Shown here one piece after another: positions 5,997-14,890 of a DNA stretch of 51,180 nucleotides (its first letter is position 1; each line of letters begins with the position of its first letter). Both the position numbers and the translations under genes were made by a program. The DNA is taken from the NCBI GenBank assembly GCA_020444205.1, contig JAHLLJ010000013.1, forward strand, positions 1 to 51,180. Reading direction: 5' to 3'. The notes beneath the pieces were generated by a model. That model did no database searches, was not told where the DNA came from, and saw only the letters and a list, made by a program, of their open reading frames with translations. This DNA comes from Deltaproteobacteria bacterium. GTDB taxonomy: Bacteria; Desulfobacterota; Desulfarculia; Desulfarculales; Desulfarculaceae.

Positions 5997-7457
5997 ATGG
6001 ATCAGGCTCCCCCTAACTACACCGATGAGAACTACCGCCAAGCCTACAACCAGAATCGCAAAAGCTTTTGGCAAAAAGTAGCTGCTTCAAGCGCCAAGGG
6101 AGGCCGCCTGGGTCACCGTATTTATCTGAGCCATATCAAACGCATTTACAGCCGCCTGATCAGCCCCGGCCAAAAGGTCTTGGAGCTGGGTTGCGGCCAG
6201 GGCGACCTGTTGGCCTCGCTCAAGCCCTCGGTGGGGCTGGGGGTGGATTTCTGCCCGGAGATGATCGAGCAAGCCAGGGAGCGTCATCCGGAGTGCAACT
6301 TTCTGTGCGCGGACGCCCAGGAACTAAACCTGGAGGGCCTGACCTTTGACTACATCATCCTCTCGGATCTGGTCAACGACCTGTGGGACGTGCAGGAAGT
6401 GCTGAAAAAGCTGCGTCCGGCCTGCCACCCACGCACCCGCATCATTCTCAACTTCCACTCCCGTTTGTGGGCCGCTCCTCTGGCCGTGGTCAGAGCCTTG
6501 GGCCTGGCCCAGCCTTTGCTCACCCAAAACTGGTTCACCGCCCCGGACGCGGTCAACCTGCTGGACCTGGCCGGCTACCAGAGCTTCCGCACCTGGATGG
6601 AGCTGCTCTGGCCCATGCCCGGTTCCGCGCCCAACTGGCTGTTCAACCGGGTGCTGGCCAGGATCTGGCCCTTCAAGTATCTGGCCCTGTGCAACTTTGT
6701 GATGGCTCGTCCCGCCCCGGCCAAGCCCATGGAAAAGGAACCAGTGGTCTCGGTGATCATCGCCTCGCGCAACGAGGCGGGCAACATCGACGGGCTTATG
6801 CGCCGCACCCCGGAGATGGGCGCGGGCACCGAGCTTATCTTTGTGGAAGGCCACAGCACCGACGACACCTGGGGCGCCATCCAAAAGGCCCTTGAGGACC
6901 ATCCGCATCGCCGGGCCAAGGCCTATCAGCAGACCGGAGTGGGCAAGGGCGACGCGGTGCGCCTGGGCTTTGACAAGGCCGAGGGCGATCTTTACATGAT
7001 CATGGACGCGGACCTCACCTTCCCGCCCGAGAACCTGACCCGTTTTTACGACGCCTGGTACAGCGGCAAGGGCGAGTACATCAACGGAGTGCGCCTGGTC
7101 TATCCCATGGAGGACAAGGCCATGCGGCCCATCAACTTCCTGGGCAACAAGTTTTTCAGCCTGGCCTTTTCCTGGTGCCTGGAGCAGCCCATCAAGGACA
7201 CCCTGTGCTGCACCAAGGTGCTGAGCCGCCGCGACTACGAGTTCATTGCGGCCAACCGGTCCTACTTTGGCGATTTTGATCCCTTTGGCGACTTTGACAT
7301 CATCTTCGGCGCGGCCAAGCAGAACATGAAGATGGTGGACCTGCCCATCCGCTACCGGGAACGCCTCTATGGCAGCACCAACATATCCCGTTGGAGCCAT
7401 GGTTGGCTGCTGATCAAGATGTTGTGGATAGGATTGAAAAAGCTTAAATTCGTATGA
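5997..7457 (+). CDS. Fusion of SAM-dependent methyltransferase and family 2 glycosyltransferase
   Basis: A 486-residue two-domain protein. Residues about 55-230 are a class I methyltransferase: motif I is VLELGCGQGDLL (61-72) and the acidic loop is GVDFCPEMI. Residues about 245-480 are a GT-A family 2 glycosyltransferase: SVIIASRNEAGNI binds the nucleotide, and MDADLTF near residue 336 carries the metal-binding DxD. The C-terminal part resembles polyprenyl-phosphate glycosyltransferases, but without their membrane segments. It overlaps the next gene by 4 bases (ATGA), so the two are translationally coupled; the pair may make and use a lipid-linked sugar. The combined protein could methylate and transfer the same sugar; this is inference. 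Confidence 0.85.
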   Translation: MDQAPPNYTDENYRQAYNQNRKSFWQKVAASSAKGGRLGHRIYLSHIKRIYSRLISPGQKVLELGCGQGDLLASLKPSVGLGVDFCPEMIEQARERHPECNFLCADAQELNLEGLTFDYIILSDLVNDLWDVQEVLKKLRPACHPRTRIILNFHSRLWAAPLAVVRALGLAQPLLTQNWFTAPDAVNLLDLAGYQSFRTWMELLWPMPGSAPNWLFNRVLARIWPFKYLALCNFVMARPAPAKPMEKEPVVSVIIASRNEAGNIDGLMRRTPEMGAGTELIFVEGHSTDDTWGAIQKALEDHPHRRAKAYQQTGVGKGDAVRLGFDKAEGDLYMIMDADLTFPPENLTRFYDAWYSGKGEYINGVRLVYPMEDKAMRPINFLGNKFFSLAFSWCLEQPIKDTLCCTKVLSRRDYEFIAANRSYFGDFDPFGDFDIIFGAAKQNMKMVDLPIRYRERLYGSTNISRWSHGWLLIKMLWIGLKKLKFV

Positions 7458-9640
7458 GCGAACCGGCCCATGACCGGGGCGGCGATCCCGCGCCCCTAGC
7501 CCCGCCTCCCAGGCAAGCCCCCCTGTTATGGGCCGTGCCGGTGTTCGTATTTCTGGCCCTGGCCTATTGGAGCCTGAGCCGCTCCTTCCCCTATTACTTC
7601 ATCTGGGACCTGGACCACATCGTGGCCCTGGACACCCTTATCATCAACAGCGGGCTATTGCCCGACCATATCCACAGCCCCGGCTTCGGCACTTACTTGG
7701 TCACGGTGTGGGCCTCTCGCCTGGCCTCGGGCCTGGACCTGCTCTCGGCGCTGAACCTGAGCCAGCTTGACCACTCCCTCAACCCCCTGGCCTGTTTGGC
7801 CCAGGCAGTGGAGCTGCTGCGGCGGCTGAGCCCCCTGGCTGTTTTGGGCACGGTGTTCCTGCTGTGGAGCGCCTTGCAGACGGTTTTTCGGCCCCGGTTT
7901 TTCTGGGCCCTGGGCGCGGCCCTGATCCTGGGCCTGGAGCAGGGGCTTTTCTACCAGGCCGCCCTGATTCGCACCGAGCAGTACAGCCTGCTCTACTGGG
8001 CGGGCGCCGGGTTGCTGGCAATGCTGGCCGGTCGGTCGCGCGGTTGGCCCCGCCTGGGGTGGCTGGGGCTTTCGGGCCTCTTGCTGGGCCTGGCCTTTGT
8101 AAGCAAGGTGCAGTTGGGCACCTACCTCTTGGCCGCGCCGCTGTTGTTCATGCTGCCCATCGCCCTCAAAGGCGAGGACTGGGAGCGAGCTCTTCCCCGT
8201 CTGGGACGCGGCCAGGCCCTGGCCGGGTTAGCTGCCGCCGTGGCCGCCCTGGCCTTAACCGCCGTCCTGGCCGCGCTGGCCTGGCAGGAGCCCATCCCCT
8301 CGGGCATGGGCACCTTTTTACACCGGCTGAGCATCCACCTTTCGCTGCCTTTGCTGGCCTTGCTGGCCTTTTTGCTAATTTTGGTGCTCATTAACCTGTG
8401 GGGATTGTTCGGCTCGGCCAAGCGCTCCACCCCGGTTGCCCCCTTGGCTACCTATGCCGCTCTGCTGCTGCTGGGATTCGGGCTGAGTTTTTTCTGCCAT
8501 TTCCTGGTGGGCCTGCCCGTGGACAAGGCCTGGCAGTACCTGCTGTTGGACTTCAAAATGGCCTTTTTGCGCCAGGGCTTCATGCTGGTACCCCTGGCTG
8601 AGCACCTCAGGTTGCTGGCCTATCTGTGGCCCGCCGTTCTGGCCAACCTGATTTCCCTCGCCCTGCTGGCCTGGTGCGCCCGCCGCCGCCTGAATCCGGC
8701 TCTGAGCCGCACCGCCTGGCTGGCCCTGGCCCTGGCCATCCTGGCCTATGCCCATCCGCTGCTATTGGACCGCTTCATTCTGCGCGACCTCATGTGGGCC
8801 GAGCCTCTGCTGAACCTCACCACTCTGATCTGCCTGCTCACCCTGGCCCGCCAGACCTGGCCCAGCCGGGCCTGGGGCGGCGCCTTGGGCCTGGTAGCCC
8901 TGGTGCTGCTGACAAGCGGGGCCTTGTCCGCCTGGCAGATGCCCGCCCGCCTGAACGCCAACTACAACCTGTACGGCTGGAGCCCGGTGCCCTTTGCCAA
9001 AGGGGTCTACGCCCGCAATCATCCCCGCTGGGAAAAAATCGTGCGGGCCCATTTCGGCGACGACCTGGCGCGCGCCGCCTGGGGACCGGCCGGAGCCCAG
9101 GCCGCCGATGCCCGACAGGTGGCATCCACAGTGGCCTATGTGTTGCCCAGCTTGGGCCCCAACCTGCGCCGGGCCGGAGTGGTGGCCCCGGGATCGCCGG
9201 TGAGCCTTGGGCGGCCGGATCTGCTTTTGACCGAGGTGCCCTGCCCCCTGGCCGGTGGCATCCTGGTGGACTTGGCCGGGGCTCGTCTGAACCCTGCCAG
9301 GCAGCTAAAAACCAAGGAGGTGCTGCGCGCCTCGGAAGAGTTGGACAAGTTCGCCACAATGGGCAATCCGGGAGTGTTGGCGGTGCTGCCCAGAGCGGAC
9401 CTAGGGGTGTTTTTGTTCACCCCGGCCCAGCGCCGCCAGGTGCCCCAGGCCCTTGGCCAAGCCGGCTTGGCCGACCGGCCCAGCTACACTTTGAAGGTCA
9501 GCGGCGCCGGCGGGCAGGCGCTGGTTTATGAGGGATACGAGCTGGAGCAATACTGCGAGCTACCCTTGGGGTTGTTGGGCGACAAGTGCTTCCTGGTCAT
9601 CACCACCCGCTTTGACCGGCAGGATGCCTGCCGCGAGTAA
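7454..9640 (+). CDS. Polytopic membrane protein, GT-C glycosyltransferase-like
   Basis: A 728-residue inner-membrane protein with about 11-12 hydrophobic segments in residues 25-500 and a soluble C-terminal domain of about 200 residues. The first outer loop carries acidic residues (FIWDLDHIVALD), as in GT-C enzymes such as dolichyl-phosphate-mannose mannosyltransferases and ArnT, which take a sugar from a polyprenyl phosphate donor. The family is not certain. Coupling to the preceding GT2 domain by a 4-base overlap fits a donor-maker/donor-user pair. It is convergent with the flippase gene, 17 bases away. Confidence 0.65.
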   Translation: MSEPAHDRGGDPAPLAPPPRQAPLLWAVPVFVFLALAYWSLSRSFPYYFIWDLDHIVALDTLIINSGLLPDHIHSPGFGTYLVTVWASRLASGLDLLSALNLSQLDHSLNPLACLAQAVELLRRLSPLAVLGTVFLLWSALQTVFRPRFFWALGAALILGLEQGLFYQAALIRTEQYSLLYWAGAGLLAMLAGRSRGWPRLGWLGLSGLLLGLAFVSKVQLGTYLLAAPLLFMLPIALKGEDWERALPRLGRGQALAGLAAAVAALALTAVLAALAWQEPIPSGMGTFLHRLSIHLSLPLLALLAFLLILVLINLWGLFGSAKRSTPVAPLATYAALLLLGFGLSFFCHFLVGLPVDKAWQYLLLDFKMAFLRQGFMLVPLAEHLRLLAYLWPAVLANLISLALLAWCARRRLNPALSRTAWLALALAILAYAHPLLLDRFILRDLMWAEPLLNLTTLICLLTLARQTWPSRAWGGALGLVALVLLTSGALSAWQMPARLNANYNLYGWSPVPFAKGVYARNHPRWEKIVRAHFGDDLARAAWGPAGAQAADARQVASTVAYVLPSLGPNLRRAGVVAPGSPVSLGRPDLLLTEVPCPLAGGILVDLAGARLNPARQLKTKEVLRASEELDKFATMGNPGVLAVLPRADLGVFLFTPAQRRQVPQALGQAGLADRPSYTLKVSGAGGQALVYEGYELEQYCELPLGLLGDKCFLVITTRFDRQDACRE

Positions 9641-9657
9641 TCACCGCGCCGCCGGCC

Positions 9658-11160
9658 TTACTTGCTGTCCTTTTTTTCGAAATGATCCAAAGGAGAGGCT
9701 ATGTCGGGGCGCCGGCCCATAACTCTGAGCACCCTTTCGTGTATTTCCCGGTCCCTCCAGTAGAGCATGCCGAAATAGGCCATGGCCCCCAACACCACCA
9801 ACCCCAGGGAAGACCAGCGCAACTCCAGAAAGTAGAATGCCGCCGCAGCCGGCAGAAGGGTGAGAAGCGAGTATCCGACTTCCTTGAGGATCACGCCAAT
9901 GTTGCTCCACACCTTGGCCTTGCCGAGCCTGAGGATGCGAATGAACATCATCAAGCTGACCAGCCCCAGGCTCAAGGACATGATGGCCAGGCTCAGGCGC
10001 ACGTTGCCGATAATGCCTCCCGCCAGCAGAGAGAGCAAGGTGACCGCCAACTGCATGATGGAAAACATCAAACGGGTTCCCGCCCGGTTTACGATTAAAA
10101 AAAGACTGGAGATGGGCGCGGTTATGAAATTCATCAGAGTCCAAAAAGCCAATATCTGGCTCAGGACTCCAGCCTCGGTCCATCGGAAGCTGAACACCAC
10201 CTCAAAGAACAGAGGGCCCAGCAGGCCCAGGGCCACCATGGGAAAGATGCCCACCGTGGCCTGAAACTTGACCGCGAAGTGCAAGGCGCGCTCCACCGAG
10301 CCGCTTTCGCTCCATTCCCGGGCCGCCTCGGGGTAGAACACGTCGGCCACCGAATTGCCCAGCACCCTTAGGGGCAAAGAGATGATGTTGGTGGCAAAGG
10401 TGAAAAATCCCACCACCGCTGGGTCGAAATAGGCGGCCAAAATAAAAACCGGCATCCGGCCGGTGCTTACCTTGAGCAGGTTGTTCCACAGGTTGATCTT
10501 GGGAAACTGGATGTGGTTCTTGATGGCCTGTCTGTAGCTGACCGCCGGGCCCCCGTCATCACCGGACTGGGACCAGAGCACCTTGATGCCCACCGTCAAG
10601 GCGATGACTAAGCTGAGGGAGGAGGCGATGAGGTTGCCCACGATCAGGCCCAAGATCCCCGCGGTGAGCATCAGGGCCCAGAGGATGGACACCAGGCGGG
10701 CCAGGTTCAGGTCGATGAGGCTGGCCACGGAAACCACCCCAAAGCGGCCCTCCCGGGCCAATATGCTTTCGCTGGTGCCCTTGATGCTGTCGATGAGAAA
10801 CAGCAAAGGGACCAGCCAAAGATATGGCGCTAATTGGGGTTCGCCCAACAGATCGGCCAGCCAGGGGCCTCCCGGACCGCAAATAGCCGTGGCCACGAGG
10901 GTCAGCAGGGCCGAGAGCCACATGCAAAGACGCACCAGGGTGCGCGCCTCCTGCCTGCCCGCGGCCAGGGGTATGGCCTGGTTGTAGCCCAGACAGGCAA
11001 AGGCAGTGAACCACGCGGCCACCGAGAACACCACCCCATAGGCGCCGAAGTCCTCGGGGCGGTACAGGCGCGAGAGGATGGGAGTGCTCACCAAGCCCAG
11101 CCCGATGGACAGGCCGCGGCTGAAGGTGAGCTTACTGATGTTGCTGAAAAAGGTTCCCAT
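9658..11160 (-). CDS. Wzx-type polysaccharide flippase (MATE/MOP superfamily)
   Basis: A 500-residue polytopic protein that would flip undecaprenyl-diphosphate-linked repeat units across the inner membrane. The N-terminus (LTFSRGLSIGLGLVSTPILSRLYRPEDFGAYGVV) is typical of the polysaccharide biosynthesis/flippase family, with basic and acidic residues following the second helix, and about 12-14 hydrophobic segments follow. It is the only gene on the minus strand between 4.9 and 16.2 kb, so it is transcribed separately from its presumed partners. The start ATG lies 191 bases from uppP, which runs the other way. Confidence 0.85.
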   Translation of the reverse strand: MGTFFSNISKLTFSRGLSIGLGLVSTPILSRLYRPEDFGAYGVVFSVAAWFTAFACLGYNQAIPLAAGRQEARTLVRLCMWLSALLTLVATAICGPGGPWLADLLGEPQLAPYLWLVPLLFLIDSIKGTSESILAREGRFGVVSVASLIDLNLARLVSILWALMLTAGILGLIVGNLIASSLSLVIALTVGIKVLWSQSGDDGGPAVSYRQAIKNHIQFPKINLWNNLLKVSTGRMPVFILAAYFDPAVVGFFTFATNIISLPLRVLGNSVADVFYPEAAREWSESGSVERALHFAVKFQATVGIFPMVALGLLGPLFFEVVFSFRWTEAGVLSQILAFWTLMNFITAPISSLFLIVNRAGTRLMFSIMQLAVTLLSLLAGGIIGNVRLSLAIMSLSLGLVSLMMFIRILRLGKAKVWSNIGVILKEVGYSLLTLLPAAAAFYFLELRWSSLGLVVLGAMAYFGMLYWRDREIHERVLRVMGRRPDIASPLDHFEKKDSK

Positions 11161-11351
11161 GTGTTCCCGGATTATGACATTTAGGACAAATTAAGCGGAA
11201 GCCAAATAATAAATCGGCAAGGCTTGCATTACAATGAGCCAATATCCGCACCTTTCGGCAGTGTAGCGTTTCGCGGGCAAAAGCCCTGGACTTGATTGCA
11301 TCAATTGCTTAAGCGGGCTATATTCCCTTTCAATTGCAACTGGGAGCAAAC

Positions 11352-12149
11352 ATGGAGCTTTGGCAAGCAGCGGTGCTGGGGATGGTGCAAGGGCTCACCG
11401 AGTTTTTGCCCATCAGTTCCTCGGGGCATCTGGTCCTGGGGCAGCGCCTGCTGGGATTCAACGAACCAGCCCTTATGTTCGACATCGCGGTGCACGTAGG
11501 CAGCCTGGTGGCGGTGGTTGGGGTGTTCTGGCGCGACTTGTGGAGCATATTGCGGGGCCTGTTCGTCTGGGATGATGAAGAAGGCGCTAAAGGACGCCGT
11601 TTGCTATGGTTGGTGGTGCTGGGCTCTATACCCACCGCCATCGTGGGTTTGGCTTTCAAGGATATTTTCGAGTCCATGTTCTCCTCCCTGCTCACCGTGG
11701 GCTTGGCCCTTATGGTCACCGGCTGGTTACTGCTGTCCACCGCCCTGGTACGCCGCCCCGGCCGCTCCCTGGAGAAGATGGGGGCGTTGCGGGCGCTGAT
11801 CATCGGCCTGGCCCAGGGCTTGGCCATTACCCCTGGTATCAGCCGCTCGGGCAGCACCATTTCCATTGCCCTGCTCTTGGGGGTAAATCGCAAGGTTGCC
11901 GCCCATTACTCCTTTGTGATGTCCATACCGGCCATCCTGGGGGCTCTGGTGTTGCAGGTGCACGATTTGGGCGCGCCGGGCGCCGCCCAGGTGGCACCCA
12001 TGATTATGGGTTTCATTACCGCCGCCCTCAGTGGATACTGGGCTTTGCGGACGCTGCTTAAAATCGTGCAGGCCGGGGCCTTCCACTGGTTCGCGCCCTA
12101 TTGCTTTGCCTTGGGGCTTTTCGCCTTGGCCTGGAATTTCTGGGGATAG
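11352..12149 (+). CDS. uppP: Undecaprenyl-diphosphatase
   Basis: A 265-residue polytopic enzyme (BacA family) that dephosphorylates undecaprenyl diphosphate so that the carrier can be reused for peptidoglycan and polysaccharide synthesis. Both family motifs are present: GLTEFLPISSSGHL near residues 13-26 and TPGISRSGST near residue 160. Start at ATG 11352 follows GGGAG; a further in-frame start at 11334 adds six residues but lacks a site. It is followed 4 bases later by manC, so carrier recycling and GDP-mannose supply are likely co-expressed. Confidence 0.95.
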   Translation: MELWQAAVLGMVQGLTEFLPISSSGHLVLGQRLLGFNEPALMFDIAVHVGSLVAVVGVFWRDLWSILRGLFVWDDEEGAKGRRLLWLVVLGSIPTAIVGLAFKDIFESMFSSLLTVGLALMVTGWLLLSTALVRRPGRSLEKMGALRALIIGLAQGLAITPGISRSGSTISIALLLGVNRKVAAHYSFVMSIPAILGALVLQVHDLGAPGAAQVAPMIMGFITAALSGYWALRTLLKIVQAGAFHWFAPYCFALGLFALAWNFWG

Positions 12150-12153
12150 ATGA

Positions 12154-13236
12154 ATGAATTTATACGCGGTGATAATGGCGGGAGGCTCGGGCACCCGCTT
12201 TTGGCCCGCCAGCCGGCAAAAGAGGCCCAAGCAGCTGCTCACCCTCACCGGTGAGCGCAGCCTCTTGCAACAGACGGTTGACCGCTTGGGGCCGCTGGCC
12301 CCGCCCGAGCGGGTGCTGGTGGTGACCGGCAGCATGCACACGGACGAGGTGCTGGAACAACTCCCGGAACTGCCGCCGGAAAACATCCTGTCCGAGCCCA
12401 TGGGGCGCAACACCGCCGCGGCCTGCGGCCTGGCCGCGGCCTGGGTGGCCCGCCGCGACCCCGGCGCGGTGTGCCTGGTGCTGCCCGCCGACCACCTGAT
12501 AATAGACGAAGCCCTGTTCCTTAGCACCCTGGGCCGCGCCGCCGAGCTGGCCGCTGAGCAGAAGGTGCTGGTCACCTTGGGGCTTACCCCCCGTTTCCCG
12601 GCCACCGGTTTCGGTTACATCGAGACCGGCGAGGTGGCCGACCCCCAGCCTCCGGTTATCAGCCAAGTGGCCGCATTCCACGAAAAACCAGACCTGGCCA
12701 CGGCCGAAGAGTACCTGGAAAGCGGACGGCACCTTTGGAACTCGGGCATGTTCGCCTGGAGGGCCGAGGTGCTGCTAAACGAATTGGACAAGCATCTGCC
12801 CGAGTTGTCCAGGGGCCTGGCCGAGCTTTCCCCTTCCCTTTGCGGCCCGGGCCAGGACGAATCGCTGGAGTGCGTGTATCCAGACCTGCCCTCCATCAGC
12901 GTGGACCACGGGGTGCTTGAAAAGAGCTCCTGCCTCAGGGTGGTCAAGGCCGATTTCGGCTGGTCCGACGTGGGCTCCTGGGAGGCCATGAGCGAGCTAT
13001 GGGAGCTGGACCACCACGGCAACGCCTGCCGGGAGGGCAAAGAGCAGATTCATGCGGTAGATTCTCATGGCAACCTGGTTTCCGCCGATGGGCGCCTGGC
13101 CGCCCTGCTGGGAGTCAAGGATCTGGTGGTGGTGGTCACCGACGACGTGGTGTTGGTGGCCCCGCGCAGCAAGTGTCAAGACGTGGGCCGCCTTCTGGAC
13201 GAGTTGAAGGTCAAGGGCCTGGAAGAATATCTGTGA
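12154..13236 (+). CDS. manC: Mannose-1-phosphate guanylyltransferase
   Basis: Catalyses mannose-1-phosphate plus GTP to GDP-mannose and diphosphate in the cytoplasm. The nucleotidyltransferase signature is at the N-terminus (MAGGSGTRFWPASR then RPKQLL). LPADHLI and GYIE follow, and a sugar-phosphate-binding region with FHEKPDLATAEEYL. At 360 residues it is the short form without the C-terminal phosphomannose isomerase cupin; isomerisation is supplied by the separate manA gene at 13862. It sits between uppP and a DedA-family gene in one operon. Confidence 0.94.
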   Translation: MNLYAVIMAGGSGTRFWPASRQKRPKQLLTLTGERSLLQQTVDRLGPLAPPERVLVVTGSMHTDEVLEQLPELPPENILSEPMGRNTAAACGLAAAWVARRDPGAVCLVLPADHLIIDEALFLSTLGRAAELAAEQKVLVTLGLTPRFPATGFGYIETGEVADPQPPVISQVAAFHEKPDLATAEEYLESGRHLWNSGMFAWRAEVLLNELDKHLPELSRGLAELSPSLCGPGQDESLECVYPDLPSISVDHGVLEKSSCLRVVKADFGWSDVGSWEAMSELWELDHHGNACREGKEQIHAVDSHGNLVSADGRLAALLGVKDLVVVVTDDVVLVAPRSKCQDVGRLLDELKVKGLEEYL

Positions 13237-13259
13237 GCCGAAAGGTAACGGGCTAATAC

Positions 13260-13865
13260 ATGGAATGGCTCAAAGACATAACCGAGTGGGTAGCCCACTT
13301 TGCCCAGACCCCCTACGGCGGCTGGGCCTTGTTCGCCCTGGCCTTTGCCGAAAGCTCCTTTTTTCCCATTCCGCCGGACGTGCTGCTCATGGCCCTGTGC
13401 GCGGTCAAGCCGGAGTACAGTCTGTGGTTCGCCACCATCTGCACCGTGGCCTCGGTGCTGGGGGGCATGTTCGGCTACATCATAGGAATCAAGGGGGGCC
13501 GTCCCCTGATGTACCGCTGGTTCTCCGACGACAAGATCAAGCTGGTGGAGAGCTATTACCAACGCTATGATGTGTGGGCGGTGGGCGCCGCCGGCCTCAC
13601 TCCCATCCCTTATAAGATTTTCACCATCACCGCCGGGGTCTTCGCCCTCAACTTTCCCCGTTTCATTTTGGCCTCGGTGCTCAGCCGGGGGGCGCGCTTC
13701 TACGCCCTGGGCGTGATCTTCTGGTTTTTCGGCCCGGCCATCCAGTCTTGGGTCAAGGAATACTTCGGATGGATCGCGGTCATCTTTTTCGTATTGCTGG
13801 TGGGTGGCTTCTGGGTGGTCAAGCACCTGGGCGGGAGGGCGGTTAAAAGCGGAGAAAGCCTGTGA
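13260..13865 (+). CDS. DedA/YqaA-type membrane protein (SNARE-associated/VTT domain)
   Basis: A 201-residue polytopic membrane protein. The family pattern is seen in ESSFFPIPPDVLLMALC, followed by GGMFGYIIGIKGG and the later AAGLTPIPYKIFTITAG with SRGARF. Members of this superfamily act in lipid scrambling or undecaprenyl-phosphate recycling, and the YqaA subgroup is poorly characterised. Its place between uppP/manC and manA is suggestive of a role in carrier-lipid handling; that is inference. It overlaps manA by 4 bases. Confidence 0.87.
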   Translation: MEWLKDITEWVAHFAQTPYGGWALFALAFAESSFFPIPPDVLLMALCAVKPEYSLWFATICTVASVLGGMFGYIIGIKGGRPLMYRWFSDDKIKLVESYYQRYDVWAVGAAGLTPIPYKIFTITAGVFALNFPRFILASVLSRGARFYALGVIFWFFGPAIQSWVKEYFGWIAVIFFVLLVGGFWVVKHLGGRAVKSGESL

Positions 13866-14863
13866 GCCTTGCTTTCGGACCGCTCAAGCTGATCCCCATC
13901 TTTTTGCCCAAGGTATGGGCTGAATCCCGCTTTCCCGAGCCATGGGCCGCCAGCCTGGGGGTTCCCCTGGGCACCGGCGAGGTGTGGCTGGCCTCGGACC
14001 GTTTGCATGTGACCCAGGTGGCCGCCGGCCCCCTGGTGGGCATGGGCCTTGATCAGGTCGTGGCCCAATGGCCGGAATACGTCTTGGGCCCTGGCGCGGC
14101 GCCCGGCTTCCCCCTTCTGCTCAAGCTTCTCAATGTGGGCCAGTGGCTATCGGTGCAGGTGCACCCGGACGACGCCATTGCCGCCCGCCTGGAAAACGAG
14201 CCTTGGGGCAAAAACGAGTCCTGGCATGTCCTGCACGCCCAGACCGGGGCCCAGTTGGTGCATGGCCTGACCCCGGGCACCACGACCGGGCAGGTGGCCC
14301 AGGCGGCGGCCCAGGGCAGGCTGCCCGATATCCTGGCCAAGGTCCCGGCCCAGACCGGCGACACCTTTGACGTGCCCGCCGGCACCTTGCACACCACCGG
14401 GCCGGGCCTGCTCATCCTGGAGGTGCAGCAAGCCTCGGACCTCACCTACCGCCTATACGACTGGGAGCGTCCTGGCCCGGACGGCAAGCCCCGGCCCTTG
14501 CACCTGGAGCAGGCCATGGAGGCCCTCAAACCCAGCGGACCAGGCAAACCCCTACCACCCAGTTTTATATCGCCGCCTCCCTGGAAAGTGATTTCCCTGG
14601 TGCGCACCCATTCATTCGGGCTGCTGAAATATGTAATTATGGGTAAAGGCGGCTTGGAAAAACCGGGCGGCGGCCCTGGATTGCTCTGGGTGGAGCAAGG
14701 CAAAGGCCGCCTGGAGTTCCCGGGCGGCGAGCACCCGGCAGAGGAGTTGAGGCCGGGTCAGTGCTGGCTGCTGCCCGCGGGCTGCGCGCCCGCCCAGGTG
14801 GCCGCGCGGGACAACATGACTTTTTATCAAGCCTGGGCGCCCGGCCCCGGCGATATGCCCTAG
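13862..14863 (+). CDS. manA: Mannose-6-phosphate isomerase, class I
   Basis: Zinc-dependent enzyme interconverting fructose-6-phosphate and mannose-6-phosphate, the entry step to GDP-mannose. The 333-residue cupin-fold protein shows QVHPDD with the zinc ligands, then EPWGKNESWHVL, and GDTFDVPAGTLHT downstream. Start is GTG at 13862, overlapping the stop of the DedA gene. It is shorter than E. coli ManA (391) but normal for the short class I group. With the flanking manC and mutase it completes the route. Confidence 0.92.
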   Translation: MSLAFGPLKLIPIFLPKVWAESRFPEPWAASLGVPLGTGEVWLASDRLHVTQVAAGPLVGMGLDQVVAQWPEYVLGPGAAPGFPLLLKLLNVGQWLSVQVHPDDAIAARLENEPWGKNESWHVLHAQTGAQLVHGLTPGTTTGQVAQAAAQGRLPDILAKVPAQTGDTFDVPAGTLHTTGPGLLILEVQQASDLTYRLYDWERPGPDGKPRPLHLEQAMEALKPSGPGKPLPPSFISPPPWKVISLVRTHSFGLLKYVIMGKGGLEKPGGGPGLLWVEQGKGRLEFPGGEHPAEELRPGQCWLLPAGCAPAQVAARDNMTFYQAWAPGPGDMP

Positions 14864-14890
14864 ACCAGGCATCGGAGGAGAGAAATAAGC

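Noticed and set aside
6324-7400. Long minus-strand open frame opposite the methyltransferase-GT2 gene
   Set aside because: It lies wholly opposite a gene with clear domains. Its product is rich in Gly/His/Val with no recognisable motif, as expected from third-position GC bias.
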